From assembly GCF_900108955.1 (NCBI RefSeq), contig NZ_FNYA01000001.1, positions 186,001 to 250,000 on the forward strand: 64,000 bases of DNA, in the 5' to 3' direction. Position 1 is the stretch's first letter, and every line of letters starts with the position of its first letter. Below are positions 54,898 through 62,865 of this stretch, one piece after another. The translations under genes were made by a program, and so were the position numbers. The stretch comes from Flavobacterium terrigena (GTDB lineage Bacteria > Bacteroidota > Bacteroidia > Flavobacteriales > Flavobacteriaceae). The notes beneath the pieces are model-generated. The model saw only the letters and a list, made by a program, of their open reading frames with translations, did no database searches and was not told the origin of the DNA.

Positions 54898-55389
54898 CTA
54901 TTTATTTAATTGTTGTTTTTCAGCTTTTGTAAATACTAAAGATTGATTTACATACTTTTTAATATATTCCTTTAAATCAACTGATTGCTTACTAAACAAA
55001 AGTAAGATTTGTTTTTTATCAGCGTCAATATTTTCTTTATATTTTAATAGTTTAGGTGTGTTTTCTTGAATACTCAATCGAATTAAGCGATTTTCAACAT
55101 TATTTGGATTCGCTTTTATTACTGATTCCAAAATGGTAACACCTTTAATAAATAATTCTTTTTTTTGCTTAATTCCTGTAGCATGCTTCGCTTTTAAAGC
55201 AATTGAAGCGCCTTTATAAGCTAATAAAGTTTCATCATTTTTTGAATATTTATTCATAAAATCATAAAACTTAGTGGTGTTAATTTTAGAATCTGAGGAT
55301 TCCACATACATTTTTCGAATGTCTGCTAAGTTATAACTTTGAAAAACAGAGAAAGTTATAGCAAATAGTATTGAAAAAATTACTTTCAA
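54898..55389 (-). CDS. exported helical-repeat protein of unknown function
   Basis: A 163-residue protein. The start codon is TTG at 55389 (first codon of MKVIFSILFAITFSVFQSYN); the next ATG, 26 codons on, would lose the signal peptide. The TTG overlaps the dehydratase stop (TTGA), a coupled arrangement. The mature part has helix pairs with TPR-like spacing (ETLLAYKGASIALKAKHATG and ESVIKANPNNVENRLIRLSI). Similar small proteins occur in flexirubin-type clusters. The role may be scaffolding in the periplasm. Confidence 0.68.
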   Translation of the reverse strand: MKVIFSILFAITFSVFQSYNLADIRKMYVESSDSKINTTKFYDFMNKYSKNDETLLAYKGASIALKAKHATGIKQKKELFIKGVTILESVIKANPNNVENRLIRLSIQENTPKLLKYKENIDADKKQILLLFSKQSVDLKEYIKKYVNQSLVFTKAEKQQLNK

Positions 55390-55763
55390 GAAGTGGTTCT
55401 TTTGTATGTATTAGATAATTTTAATGCTACAGTTTCTTCAAAACTTGTAGTGTTTTTAACTTTAATTTCAGAAGCCTCATTTTCCGAAATTTCTAAATCT
55501 AATGTTAATTCAGCGTTTACTTCAGGGTTAATAATAGCCATGAATTTAACGTTTGTAGTACTAACCATTGTTAAACTAACATTCAAAACGCTTTCTGTAA
55601 TCTCTTTGACTATTTGCATCATACAAACTCCTGGTGTTACAGGATTTCCAGGGAAATGTCCTTTGAAAATTGCGTGATTTTTATTCAACGTAATAGAAGC
55701 CAAATATTTGCCTTCATTAACGGTATCAATTTTATCAACTTTATAAAAATCCTGTAACAACAT
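55386..55763 (-). CDS. FabZ-like hotdog 3-hydroxyacyl-ACP dehydratase
   Basis: A 125-residue hotdog protein. The motif FKGHFPGNPVTPGVCMMQIV matches the catalytic helix of FabZ: the His is present, but the glutamate that follows PGVxxxE in FabZ reads Gln here. Dehydration in an iterative polyene assembly line is the expected role, forming each new double bond on ACP. With the Glu replaced it could be less active or assist a second dehydratase outside the window. It is coupled to the TPR-like gene by a 4-nt overlap. Confidence 0.82.
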   Translation of the reverse strand: MLLQDFYKVDKIDTVNEGKYLASITLNKNHAIFKGHFPGNPVTPGVCMMQIVKEITESVLNVSLTMVSTTNVKFMAIINPEVNAELTLDLEISENEASEIKVKNTTSFEETVALKLSNTYKRTTS

Positions 55764-55779
55764 AAGTTTTGTATTAATA

Positions 55780-56427
55780 TTATTTTACATCAAATTTATA
55801 GAATGCTCCAAAAGAGAACACAACATTAGTATGGTTTCCGTCAGAATAATCTAAAACTGGAATAATTCCTTTTTTAATTCTCGCTTCAACTCCGAAGTTT
55901 TTTGTAATATCATATCCAGCTCCTAAAAAGAAAGCTAAATCAACATTTGCATCATACCAATCACCATAATAATAATTATTAGTGTTGCTATCTATTACAT
56001 TACTATCAACTAAAAAGTCAATTGTTGGTCCAACATGAATATTAAATTTATTAAAAGTAAATTTATTAGCTACACCTAAAGATAAATAAGATAACTCATA
56101 ATCTAAATTATTTCTATTATCATTAGAATCAATATAATTTAAAGTAGAACCTTGTCTAGAATAGTTCAATTCAGGTTGTAATGAATAATATTTTGTAAGT
56201 TTTAAATCACCAAATAAGCCAATATAAAAACTCGTTTTTGATTCAAAATTTCTTCTTTGCCCATTGTTTCCTTCATAATAATATGCATCATCATAATATG
56301 CATCATTTCCTTTAGAGAAATGAGAAACGTTTAAACCACCTCTAATACCAGGTTTAAAAGTAACTTGAGCATTACTAATTGTAATACCTCCTAAAATAAT
56401 TGCGAATAAATAAAGCGCCTTTTTCAT
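55780..56427 (-). CDS. outer-membrane beta-barrel protein (porin-like, OMP_b-brl)
   Basis: A 215-residue protein with a signal peptide (MKKALYLFAIILGGITISNAQ). Eight or so amphipathic strands follow, for example VTFKPGIRGGLNVSHFSKGN, SLQPELNYSRQGSTLNYI and a C-terminal VVFSFGAFYKFDVK ending in a barrel-type strand. Tyr/Asp-rich loops lie between (AYYDDAYYYEGNNG). Such PorT/OmpX-like barrels are common in the phylum but unusual inside a polyene operon. It lies between the dehydratase and the lipoprotein with gaps of 16 and 9 nt, so it is cotranscribed. Confidence 0.8.
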   Translation of the reverse strand: MKKALYLFAIILGGITISNAQVTFKPGIRGGLNVSHFSKGNDAYYDDAYYYEGNNGQRRNFESKTSFYIGLFGDLKLTKYYSLQPELNYSRQGSTLNYIDSNDNRNNLDYELSYLSLGVANKFTFNKFNIHVGPTIDFLVDSNVIDSNTNNYYYGDWYDANVDLAFFLGAGYDITKNFGVEARIKKGIIPVLDYSDGNHTNVVFSFGAFYKFDVK

Positions 56428-56436
56428 TTTGATTGT

Positions 56437-57048
56437 TTAATTGATTATTTGATTAAATTCTATTTTTAGTTTAATATTATGATGCTGAATTGATATATTT
56501 TCTGCAAAAGTAGTTTTTTTTGAGTTAAATGTAAAAATAACCTTCTCCTTTCTTTTATTTGTTTTAATTATTTTATTCAAATTATTTGTAATCAAATCGA
56601 TATAATAATATTGATTATTTTCAGTTCGATAAATAGTTTCGTTGTTTCTATTATATTTTTTTAAAACTTTATTATTCACTTGTAACAAGGTTCTAAAATC
56701 ATCTCTAAGTGTGTTGAGAATAATTTTCTTATCGAGTTTATCAAAAACATAATTTACTTTAAAAGTGTTTTTTGAAATCTCAAAATCTAATAGTTTGTTA
56801 CCAAAATCTGTTGTTAACACCATTCTGTGAATGCTATCATTCATGCGTTTTACGATAAAAATACCACTCATATCATTTCCATAAATTTCAATGTGGGTTT
56901 TATACACATAATCTAATGAGGCATCTGAAAAGTATTGATTTTGAACAACTGGCAAAGTATTCTCAACTTCAACAGCATCAGGAATTTGATACGATTTACA
57001 AGATAAAAAAAGGCAAAAGAAAGTACTAATTAGTAAATACCGCATCAT
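56437..57048 (-). CDS. outer-membrane lipoprotein of the pigment cluster
   Basis: A 203-residue lipoprotein (MMRYLLISTFFCLFLSC lipobox). The frame also offers an ATG at 57060, so either start gives the same lipobox. The body is beta-rich and basic near the end. It follows LolA with a roughly 20-nt overlap. In aryl-polyene clusters a LolA-like carrier is paired with a DUF3261 outer-membrane lipoprotein, and by position this gene would be that partner. Sequence similarity to DUF3261 is not obvious by eye. Confidence 0.65.
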   Translation of the reverse strand: MMRYLLISTFFCLFLSCKSYQIPDAVEVENTLPVVQNQYFSDASLDYVYKTHIEIYGNDMSGIFIVKRMNDSIHRMVLTTDFGNKLLDFEISKNTFKVNYVFDKLDKKIILNTLRDDFRTLLQVNNKVLKKYNRNNETIYRTENNQYYYIDLITNNLNKIIKTNKRKEKVIFTFNSKKTTFAENISIQHHNIKLKIEFNQIIN

Positions 57049-57652
57049 CAATTTTTGCATTTAGTATTTTGTTTTTGAATGTAATTTTGGTGTAATCTCC
57101 AGATGATTCAATTAATTTAACTTCAGAAACTGTATTTTCTTTTAATGGAAAATATAAATCAATTTGTTTGATCATTTTTTTTATGGCTGCCGTTTTAGGA
57201 ATTAATTTGGCGATGTAATGTTGTTTGGTTTTAAAATAAGAAATATCAAATTCTTTATCGTCAAACATATTACCGCTTACACTTCCAACAATAAGTTTAT
57301 TAATTTTTTCGAAAATTTTGCTTTTGGCATCAACTGTACTTTTTTTCCCTTGATCGTTGATATACACTTTATTATTTTTAAAAATAATACTGTATTGATA
57401 AGGCTTTGTATATTGCCAACTTAGTGTATTTGGCACTTTAAAATTAAGTTTTCCAGAACTTTCAATATCTTTCGTTAGAAAGTCCATGTGTTTAATTTGA
57501 ACGAAATCAGTTTTTATGGTTTTAATACTTTTAGACTGACTTTCAACTGTTTCTTTAAATTTAGCTATTTCTTGAGCAGACATTTTTATTTCTTGTGTGC
57601 TTATTTTAAAGCTACAAAGTAAAATCGTCAATAATAAAAGTTTAGTTTTCAT
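57026..57652 (-). CDS. LolA-like periplasmic carrier of the pigment cluster
   Basis: A 208-residue protein with a signal peptide (MKTKLLLLTILLCSFKISTQ). The body follows the LolA half-barrel: TIKTDFVQIKHMDFLTKDIE, SSGKLNFKVPNTLSWQYTKP, QYSIIFKNNKVYINDQGKK. It is distinct from the housekeeping LolA-like gene at the left edge. It is expected to carry the lipid-anchored product across the periplasm from the MMPL exporter to the outer membrane. The 63-nt gap upstream holds repeat copy A. Confidence 0.88.
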   Translation of the reverse strand: MKTKLLLLTILLCSFKISTQEIKMSAQEIAKFKETVESQSKSIKTIKTDFVQIKHMDFLTKDIESSGKLNFKVPNTLSWQYTKPYQYSIIFKNNKVYINDQGKKSTVDAKSKIFEKINKLIVGSVSGNMFDDKEFDISYFKTKQHYIAKLIPKTAAIKKMIKQIDLYFPLKENTVSEVKLIESSGDYTKITFKNKILNAKIDDAVFTN

Positions 57653-57680
57653 ATATGTATGCTTTATTTTTTATAGGTTA

Positions 57681-57747
57681 TATATGTTATCACCTTTTTA
57701 TTTATTGATGTTTGTTTACACAAACTCATTATTATTGGTGATTTCAT
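57681..57747. repeat. structured dispersed repeat, copy A
   Basis: A 67-nt element: ATCACC ... GGTGAT outer inverted repeat and an inner hairpin TTTGT-TTAC-ACAAA. It is 87 percent identical to copy B (60780-60845, 8 mismatches and 1 gap) in the same orientation. Its right part overlaps the last 11 codons of the deacetylase. ATAGG occurs at both edges (57673-57677, 57746-57750). Confidence 0.75.
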
Positions 57748-58501
57748 AGGCTTGAATGTCTAATAATTGCTCAATGGTTTTTGTTTTATAACCTTCAGAC
57801 TGCAAAAATAGCAATAACTGTTCCAAAACCCATACAGTTTTTGCAGAAGTATCGTGTAATAAAATAATACTACCTGGTTTTACTCTTTTTTTAATTCTTT
57901 CAAAAATTAAAACCTCACTTTCAATAACTGTATCTAAAGAACGTATATTCCAGCCAATTACAACTTGATTTGTTTTAGAAATAGCGTGAGCAATATTCGG
58001 ATTTGTAACTCCAAATGGTGGTCTGTAAAGCCTTGTTTTGTTATGCGCGATTTGAGAAATTAATTCTCTGGTTTGTTCAATTTCGGAAGCTATTTTTTGA
58101 GAAGAAAAAAAACCATTCCAATTAGAATGCGAATAGGAATGATTACCAATATTATGTCCTTCAGCAACTATTCTTTTTAAAATTTGTGGGTATTTTTCTA
58201 TTTGTTTTCCAATACAAAAAAAAGTAGCTTTCGCATTGTACTTTAGTAAGATATCTAAAATTTCTTCTGTTTTTTCGTGTGGTCCATCATCAAAAGTTAT
58301 GGCTATTTCTTTGTCAATTTTATTATTGCTTTGGCAAATATTTTTTGAAAAATAATTCAGTCTAATATCGAATGCACCCCAAGAAGTTATCGCCAAAAAG
58401 GCTAAAAACAATAAAACATATAAAAGAACACTAGCCTTAGTAAAAAACAAAAAGGCTAGCAGTATGAAAAATATAAAAACAGAATATTTATGTCTTAACA
58501 T
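57716..58501 (-). CDS. polysaccharide deacetylase (NodB homology) family protein
   Basis: A 261-residue membrane-anchored hydrolase. One or two N-terminal hydrophobic segments (YSVFIFFILLAFLFFTK, LLYVLLFLAFLAITSWGAF) precede the NodB domain. The catalytic/metal motifs are complete: ITFDDGPHEKTEEIL, GNHSYSHSN, RLYRPPFGVTNPN and IILLHDTSAKT. Family members remove N- or O-acyl groups from sugars or lipids. In aryl-polyene or flexirubin clusters such a gene is not standard, so the substrate is open. Its start overlaps the KS-beta gene by 7 nt, and its 3' end is part of repeat copy A. Confidence 0.88.
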   Translation of the reverse strand: MLRHKYSVFIFFILLAFLFFTKASVLLYVLLFLAFLAITSWGAFDIRLNYFSKNICQSNNKIDKEIAITFDDGPHEKTEEILDILLKYNAKATFFCIGKQIEKYPQILKRIVAEGHNIGNHSYSHSNWNGFFSSQKIASEIEQTRELISQIAHNKTRLYRPPFGVTNPNIAHAISKTNQVVIGWNIRSLDTVIESEVLIFERIKKRVKPGSIILLHDTSAKTVWVLEQLLLFLQSEGYKTKTIEQLLDIQAYEITNNNEFV

Positions 58502-59556
58502 TTTGATAAAAGCACTAAACTTTGGTCTTTTCCTTGGTATTGATTATATAATAAAACCTTTGAAAAAGTATTTTTTTCAATTGCGTTCATTTTTATACTT
58601 TGAGGAATAATTTGGCTTTTAATAATTGAAGCCGCAACCCAAAAACCAAATGCTGAAGCGGTATTAAATTCGCCACTTAAATGCTTATAATAAATTTGTG
58701 GTATTTGGTTGAATAGTGAACTCGCTTCTGAATAATAAGTATCAAAAGTAACATCACCATTGTTTCCAAAAACAACAGCATCAATATCTTCTAATTTTAG
58801 ATTATTCTTATTTAAAAAAGCTGTAATAAAACTTTCCACTTCTTCAACCTTTAATTCATTTTGAATTTGTAGAGCTTCTAAAACAGCATAAGAACTGTCT
58901 TTATGAATATTTTCTAAAGCTACAAATGTTGCACCTTCACTATAAATAACTCCAGTTGAATTGGAACCTAAAACTGAATACGGTTGATCACTTTCTTTTT
59001 TAATGATATTGATCAGTTTAAACAACTCCATGGTATGTGAAGAAGTTTCATCTGCTGCACCAACTAAAATAGAGTTTTCTTCCTCATTTTCCAATTGTAA
59101 TTTGGCATCTAACAAAGCGGATTCAAAAGAAATCGCACCATTTACATAGGTAAAATTATACCCTTTACATCCTAATCCTAATGCAATTTGTCCACCAACG
59201 GTATTATGAGTAGATTGTATAAAATTGGTTGGCGTTAAATACTCTTCATTATTATCTAATAAAGCTCTTAAGAACTTTTCAGAATCTTCAATACAACCCA
59301 TTCCTGTTCCGGTAATGATAGCATCTGGAACTTCAACATTTGCTTCTTTTAAAGCTTTTGTAGAAGCCGCTAAACCCATCTTCACTCCTTTTGCCATTCG
59401 TCTTGCTGCGGCTGGCGGAATTAATTCTTTATACGAAGGTTGAATCGCATAAATAATATTTTCAGTTGTGTTAATTACAACCGATTCTAAGAAAGAAGTT
59501 TCGTAAGTATCTTGAGCAGAAACGCATCCCATTCCGTTTATGTAGCACTTTTTCAT
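58495..59556 (-). CDS. KS-beta-like (chain-length-factor-type) ketosynthase homologue
   Basis: A 353-residue ketosynthase homologue without catalytic residues. The ATG at 59556 is used; the frame also has a GTG one codon upstream. The nucleophile region reads FTYVNGAISFESALLDA instead of TACSS, the first His motif reads VFGNNGDVTFDT instead of HGT, and the second reads HLSGEFNTASAFG instead of GHT. It follows the active KS-alpha with a gap of 3 nt. Such an inactive partner next to an active KS matches the KS-beta/CLF of type II polyketide synthases and the KS-CLF pair of aryl-polyene clusters. Confidence 0.82.
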   Translation of the reverse strand: MKKCYINGMGCVSAQDTYETSFLESVVINTTENIIYAIQPSYKELIPPAAARRMAKGVKMGLAASTKALKEANVEVPDAIITGTGMGCIEDSEKFLRALLDNNEEYLTPTNFIQSTHNTVGGQIALGLGCKGYNFTYVNGAISFESALLDAKLQLENEEENSILVGAADETSSHTMELFKLINIIKKESDQPYSVLGSNSTGVIYSEGATFVALENIHKDSSYAVLEALQIQNELKVEEVESFITAFLNKNNLKLEDIDAVVFGNNGDVTFDTYYSEASSLFNQIPQIYYKHLSGEFNTASAFGFWVAASIIKSQIIPQSIKMNAIEKNTFSKVLLYNQYQGKDQSLVLLSKC

Positions 59557-59559
59557 CAC

Positions 59560-60750
59560 TTAGTTTTTAGAAAATATTAAAGTGGAACAATTCCCTCCAA
59601 AACCGAAAGAATTGGAAAGTACATGATTGATTTCTTTTTCTTTTAATGTAAGTTGTGGTGTTAAGTTGAATTCTTCCATATTTGTTTTAAAATTCAAATT
59701 TGGATACACCACATTATTTTGAAGTGCCAAAACACTATAAACCGCTTCAATACCAGCAGCTGCTGCTAAAGTATGACCAGTAAAAGGTTTTGTAGAACTA
59801 AAATCTGGAACATTGTCGCCAAATATTCTGATAATGGCTCTTCCTTCAGATAAATCGTTATTTGGAGTAGCAGTTCCGTGCGCGTTGATATAATCAATTT
59901 CACTTGGTTGAATTTTAGCCATTTTGAACGCTTTATTCATCGCTAAAAAAGCACCATCACCGTTTTCAGAAGAGGCAGTTTGATGAAAAGCATCATTCGC
60001 ATTCCCGAATCCAGCTACATAAGCCAATACTTTTTTATTGTGTTTTTTTACGATTGCATCAGATTCTAAAACTAAAAAAGCTGCTGCTTCACCTAAATTA
60101 AGACCTTTTCTGTTATTATCAAAAGGAGCATTGTAATCATCAGACAAAATCATTAAAGTTTTAAATCCGTTGATAGTGAACTTTGCCAAAGCATCCGTTC
60201 CACCCACAACTACTCTATCTAATTCACCTGATTCGATTAATCTCGCGCCAAGCATAATTGCATTTGCCGCAGAAGAACAAGCTGTACTTATCGTAGTAAC
60301 TAATCCTTTTAATCCGATGCAATTGGCAATTTTTTGAGAATTATCGCCAATATCGTGACTCGTGATATATTTTTGACAAGCTTCGTTTTCAAAATAATCG
60401 TAAAAATATTTCTCAGTCATATCCATTCCACCAACGCTAGTTGCTGAAATTAATCCTGATTTATATTCATTAATATCCGTAATATTAGCATCTTCTACAG
60501 CTTGTTTTGCTGCAATTGCTCCTAATAATGCCGTTCTTGAAAAATTATTGTCTTGTGGTAAATTAAGTTGCGCTGCTAATTGTTCATTAGTTTGTTTAAT
60601 TTCTCCTACTTTAATTATGTCTTTATGAATGGTTTCTATATTTGAAATAGTAGAAAGTCCTGTTTTTAAAGAAACTAATGAATGGAAGTTTTCTTCAACA
60701 GTTGTACCTATTGAAGAAATAATTCCCATACCTGTAATTGCAACTTTCAT
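59560..60750 (-). CDS. beta-ketoacyl-ACP synthase (KS-alpha, FabF-like)
   Basis: A 396-residue condensing enzyme. All three catalytic residues are present: Cys in ISTACSSAANAIMLG, His in NAHGTATPNNDLSEG and His in PFTGHTLAAAAGIEA. The start MKVAITGMGIISSIGTTVEE and the end SNSFGFGGNCSTLIF are typical of FabF. It is the probable elongating ketosynthase of the polyene chain, working with the inactive partner encoded next. Repeat copy B fills the 101-nt gap between it and the ACP gene. Confidence 0.95.
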   Translation of the reverse strand: MKVAITGMGIISSIGTTVEENFHSLVSLKTGLSTISNIETIHKDIIKVGEIKQTNEQLAAQLNLPQDNNFSRTALLGAIAAKQAVEDANITDINEYKSGLISATSVGGMDMTEKYFYDYFENEACQKYITSHDIGDNSQKIANCIGLKGLVTTISTACSSAANAIMLGARLIESGELDRVVVGGTDALAKFTINGFKTLMILSDDYNAPFDNNRKGLNLGEAAAFLVLESDAIVKKHNKKVLAYVAGFGNANDAFHQTASSENGDGAFLAMNKAFKMAKIQPSEIDYINAHGTATPNNDLSEGRAIIRIFGDNVPDFSSTKPFTGHTLAAAAGIEAVYSVLALQNNVVYPNLNFKTNMEEFNLTPQLTLKEKEINHVLSNSFGFGGNCSTLIFSKN

Positions 60751-60779
60751 ATATGTTGAAATTTATTTTTTAGCGGTCA

Positions 60780-60845
60780 TATATGTTATCACCTTTTATT
60801 TATTAGTATTTGCTTACGCAAACTTGTTATTAGTGGTGATTTCAT
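60780..60845. repeat. structured dispersed repeat, copy B
   Basis: A 66-nt element with an ATCACC/GGTGAT outer inverted repeat and the inner hairpin TTTGC-TTAC-GCAAA. Against copy A, both sides of the inner stem change together (T-A to C-G), so pairing is kept. It lies in the gap between acpP-like and KS-alpha genes. Read on the minus strand it encodes EITTNNKFA-stop, similar to the EITNNNEFV end of the deacetylase. Confidence 0.75.
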
Positions 60846-60851
60846 TTAATA

Positions 60852-61109
60852 TTATTTTGTTCTGTGTTCTTCAATATATTTTGCCATAGTTTCAACTGAT
60901 TCGAAAATGGCTTTCCCTTGTTTAGGATCAGCTAATCTGATTCCGTAAACTTTATCTAAAAGAACAATTAATTCTAAAGCATCGATTGAATCTAAACCTA
61001 AACCTTCTCCAAATAAAGGATCATTATCATTTATATCTTCAATTGAAATATCTTCTAAGTTAAGTGCTTCAATAATTTTTGCTTTTAATTCTTGTTTTAA
61101 TGCTTCCAT
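60852..61109 (-). CDS. acyl carrier protein of the pigment cluster
   Basis: An 85-residue carrier protein. The modified serine is Ser41 in GLGLDSIDALELIVLL (DSI instead of the common DSL). The four-helix ACP pattern follows (LADPKQGKAIFESVETMAKY). It holds the growing chain on phosphopantetheine. The PPTase at 44913 is the probable activating enzyme. It follows the KS N-terminal-like gene after 2 nt and precedes repeat copy B. Confidence 0.93.
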   Translation of the reverse strand: MEALKQELKAKIIEALNLEDISIEDINDNDPLFGEGLGLDSIDALELIVLLDKVYGIRLADPKQGKAIFESVETMAKYIEEHRTK

Positions 61110-61111
61110 AA

Positions 61112-61726
61112 TTATTTATTATATAGTGTTTGTATTACTTCTTTGTTGTGAGCCGTTGTTCCTGATTTTTCAACCAAATAAACAAAAGCTTTATAATCAT
61201 TTTTATAAAATTCTACCCAACCGCATAGTACTTTCTCTGCTTTACCGCTTTCTAATAAATACGATGTGTAATCCGACATGAATTCTGCTTTAAAATCATC
61301 AAAAACAAAGAACGCATTTTCTGTTTTCAATTGATTTTTAATACTGATTTCGCCTACGCAAATATTTGGTAAAGTGTACACAAATACAGCTGGACTAGGA
61401 AAATAATTCTCTTTATCAGAAATGGATTCTTGGTATTTTACATCTGTATCTAAACTTGACGCTTTGTTCGCAAATACTAATGCAATATTATTTTCAATAT
61501 CTAAATTGATGTTGTTTTTCAAAATTGCTTCAGCACCTAAAAAAGCTAATTTACTTAAATTATCCATTTTAAAAAATTTCGGATACTCTAATTCAATTGC
61601 TTTTGAGGCGTTTTTTATAAATTCCGGAAACAAGACGTCTTTCATTTCCAAAACGGTGGTTCCGTTTACTTGAAGTGAATTGTTTTCTATTTTACAATAG
61701 TTTGATATGTGATAATTTGTTGTCAA
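61112..61726 (-). CDS. ketosynthase N-terminal-like protein (ketoacyl-synt_2 type)
   Basis: A 204-residue protein related only to the first half of ketosynthases. The start is TTG at 61726, 2 nt after the upstream KS stop; no ATG is available before residue 28, and the first strand ([18 protein letters not shown]) is needed for the fold. The typical [13 protein letters not shown] segment and the [14 protein letters not shown] strand are present. It lacks a cysteine nucleophile and both histidines. Proteins of this type accompany KS genes in aryl-polyene and flexirubin clusters, and their role may be structural. Confidence 0.75.
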   Translation of the reverse strand: MTTNYHISNYCKIENNSLQVNGTTVLEMKDVLFPEFIKNASKAIELEYPKFFKMDNLSKLAFLGAEAILKNNINLDIENNIALVFANKASSLDTDVKYQESISDKENYFPSPAVFVYTLPNICVGEISIKNQLKTENAFFVFDDFKAEFMSDYTSYLLESGKAEKVLCGWVEFYKNDYKAFVYLVEKSGTTAHNKEVIQTLYNK

Positions 61727-61728
61727 TT

Positions 61729-62865
61729 CTAATTTATTTTTTCAAACAATATTGCTGTGTTACATCCACCAAAACCTGATGCTGTTTTTAAGAAATACGT
61801 AATTTCTTGTTTTCTATTTTCTTTTAGAACATCAATTGGAATTGAAACTCCAGAGTTAGAATATCCTTTTGATGCTAATAATTCTTGGTTATACACCGAT
61901 TGCAAAGCAATTACAATTTCTAATAATCCCGAAGCGCCTAAGGTATGACCATAATAGCCTTTCAAACTATTAACTGCCACATTATCAATATTGGAACGAG
62001 AAAACGCAATCGCTTCCATTTCGTCATTATATAATGTCGCGGTTCCGTGAGCCGAAATATAATCTAATTTACTTTTTTCAATGTTGGCTTCTTTAAAAGC
62101 ACTTTCAATACTTTTATGTAAACCATCACCCGTTCTTGAGGGTCCAGAAATATGATTTGCATCATTTACGGCTCCATCACCAATAATAGCAACAGCGTTA
62201 TGACTTGGTTTTTTTGTCGTAACAAAAACGGCCGCACTTGCTTCTCCAAGAGTTACTCCATTTCTTGAAGCATCATAAGGTGTACAAGGCAAATTACTCA
62301 TCGCTTGAAAGGAATTGAAACCAGACAAAACAAATTCTGAAATTTCATCACCAGCAATAATAAAAGCATTATCATAAGCTCCGAACTGAATCATTCTTTT
62401 CGCTGTTGAAACTGCTAAAACTCCAGAAACACATGCGTTTGACACAATAATTGGTTCTGTTTTAAAACCAAAAAATGTGTTTATTTTCTTTACTAAAGTA
62501 CTTAATTGTGCGTCTTCAATTGGAGCATCTTGATTTTCTAATGCCGAAATATTTCCTTTAGTTGTTGAAAGAATTAAAACCGATTTCTCAGTAATTTTAT
62601 TTTTACTAACAACAGGATACAAAGCTAAAATGAGCATTTTTTCTAATTTAGAAAAAGTACTATCATTCGAAACTTTTAAGAAGCTTTCGTTTAGCTTATC
62701 TGAATCAATAATAGAAGCATAAATGGAAGTAAGATTCCCATATTGTTCTTGAAATTGAATTCCGGAATCACCTTTTACAAGTGCTTTCCAATTGGTTTCA
62801 ATATCAAAACCTAATGGCGTTACGCAATTCGCATCGGTAATGTAAATGGGTTTATTCGCTATCAT
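61729..62865 (-). CDS. beta-ketoacyl-ACP synthase (second active KS)
   Basis: A 378-residue ketosynthase. The ATG at 62865 ([20 protein letters not shown]) overlaps the thioesterase stop as ATGA and is favoured over the upstream TTG. The catalytic triad is complete: Cys in [14 protein letters not shown], His in [14 protein letters not shown] and His in [15 protein letters not shown]. It probably performs initiation or an early condensation different from that of KS-alpha. It belongs to the FabB/FabF-like group of cluster ketosynthases. Confidence 0.93.
   Translation of the reverse strand: MIANKPIYITDANCVTPLGFDIETNWKALVKGDSGIQFQEQYGNLTSIYASIIDSDKLNESFLKVSNDSTFSKLEKMLILALYPVVSKNKITEKSVLILSTTKGNISALENQDAPIEDAQLSTLVKKINTFFGFKTEPIIVSNACVSGVLAVSTAKRMIQFGAYDNAFIIAGDEISEFVLSGFNSFQAMSNLPCTPYDASRNGVTLGEASAAVFVTTKKPSHNAVAIIGDGAVNDANHISGPSRTGDGLHKSIESAFKEANIEKSKLDYISAHGTATLYNDEMEAIAFSRSNIDNVAVNSLKGYYGHTLGASGLLEIVIALQSVYNQELLASKGYSNSGVSIPIDVLKENRKQEITYFLKTASGFGGCNTAILFEKIN

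Noticed and set aside
61360..61380. Possible fourth copy of the structured repeat (CGCCTACGCAAATATTTGG at about 61351)
   Set aside because: Only the CTACGCAAA core is shared; it is coding sequence of the KS N-terminal-like gene and lacks the outer ATCACC/GGTGAT arms.
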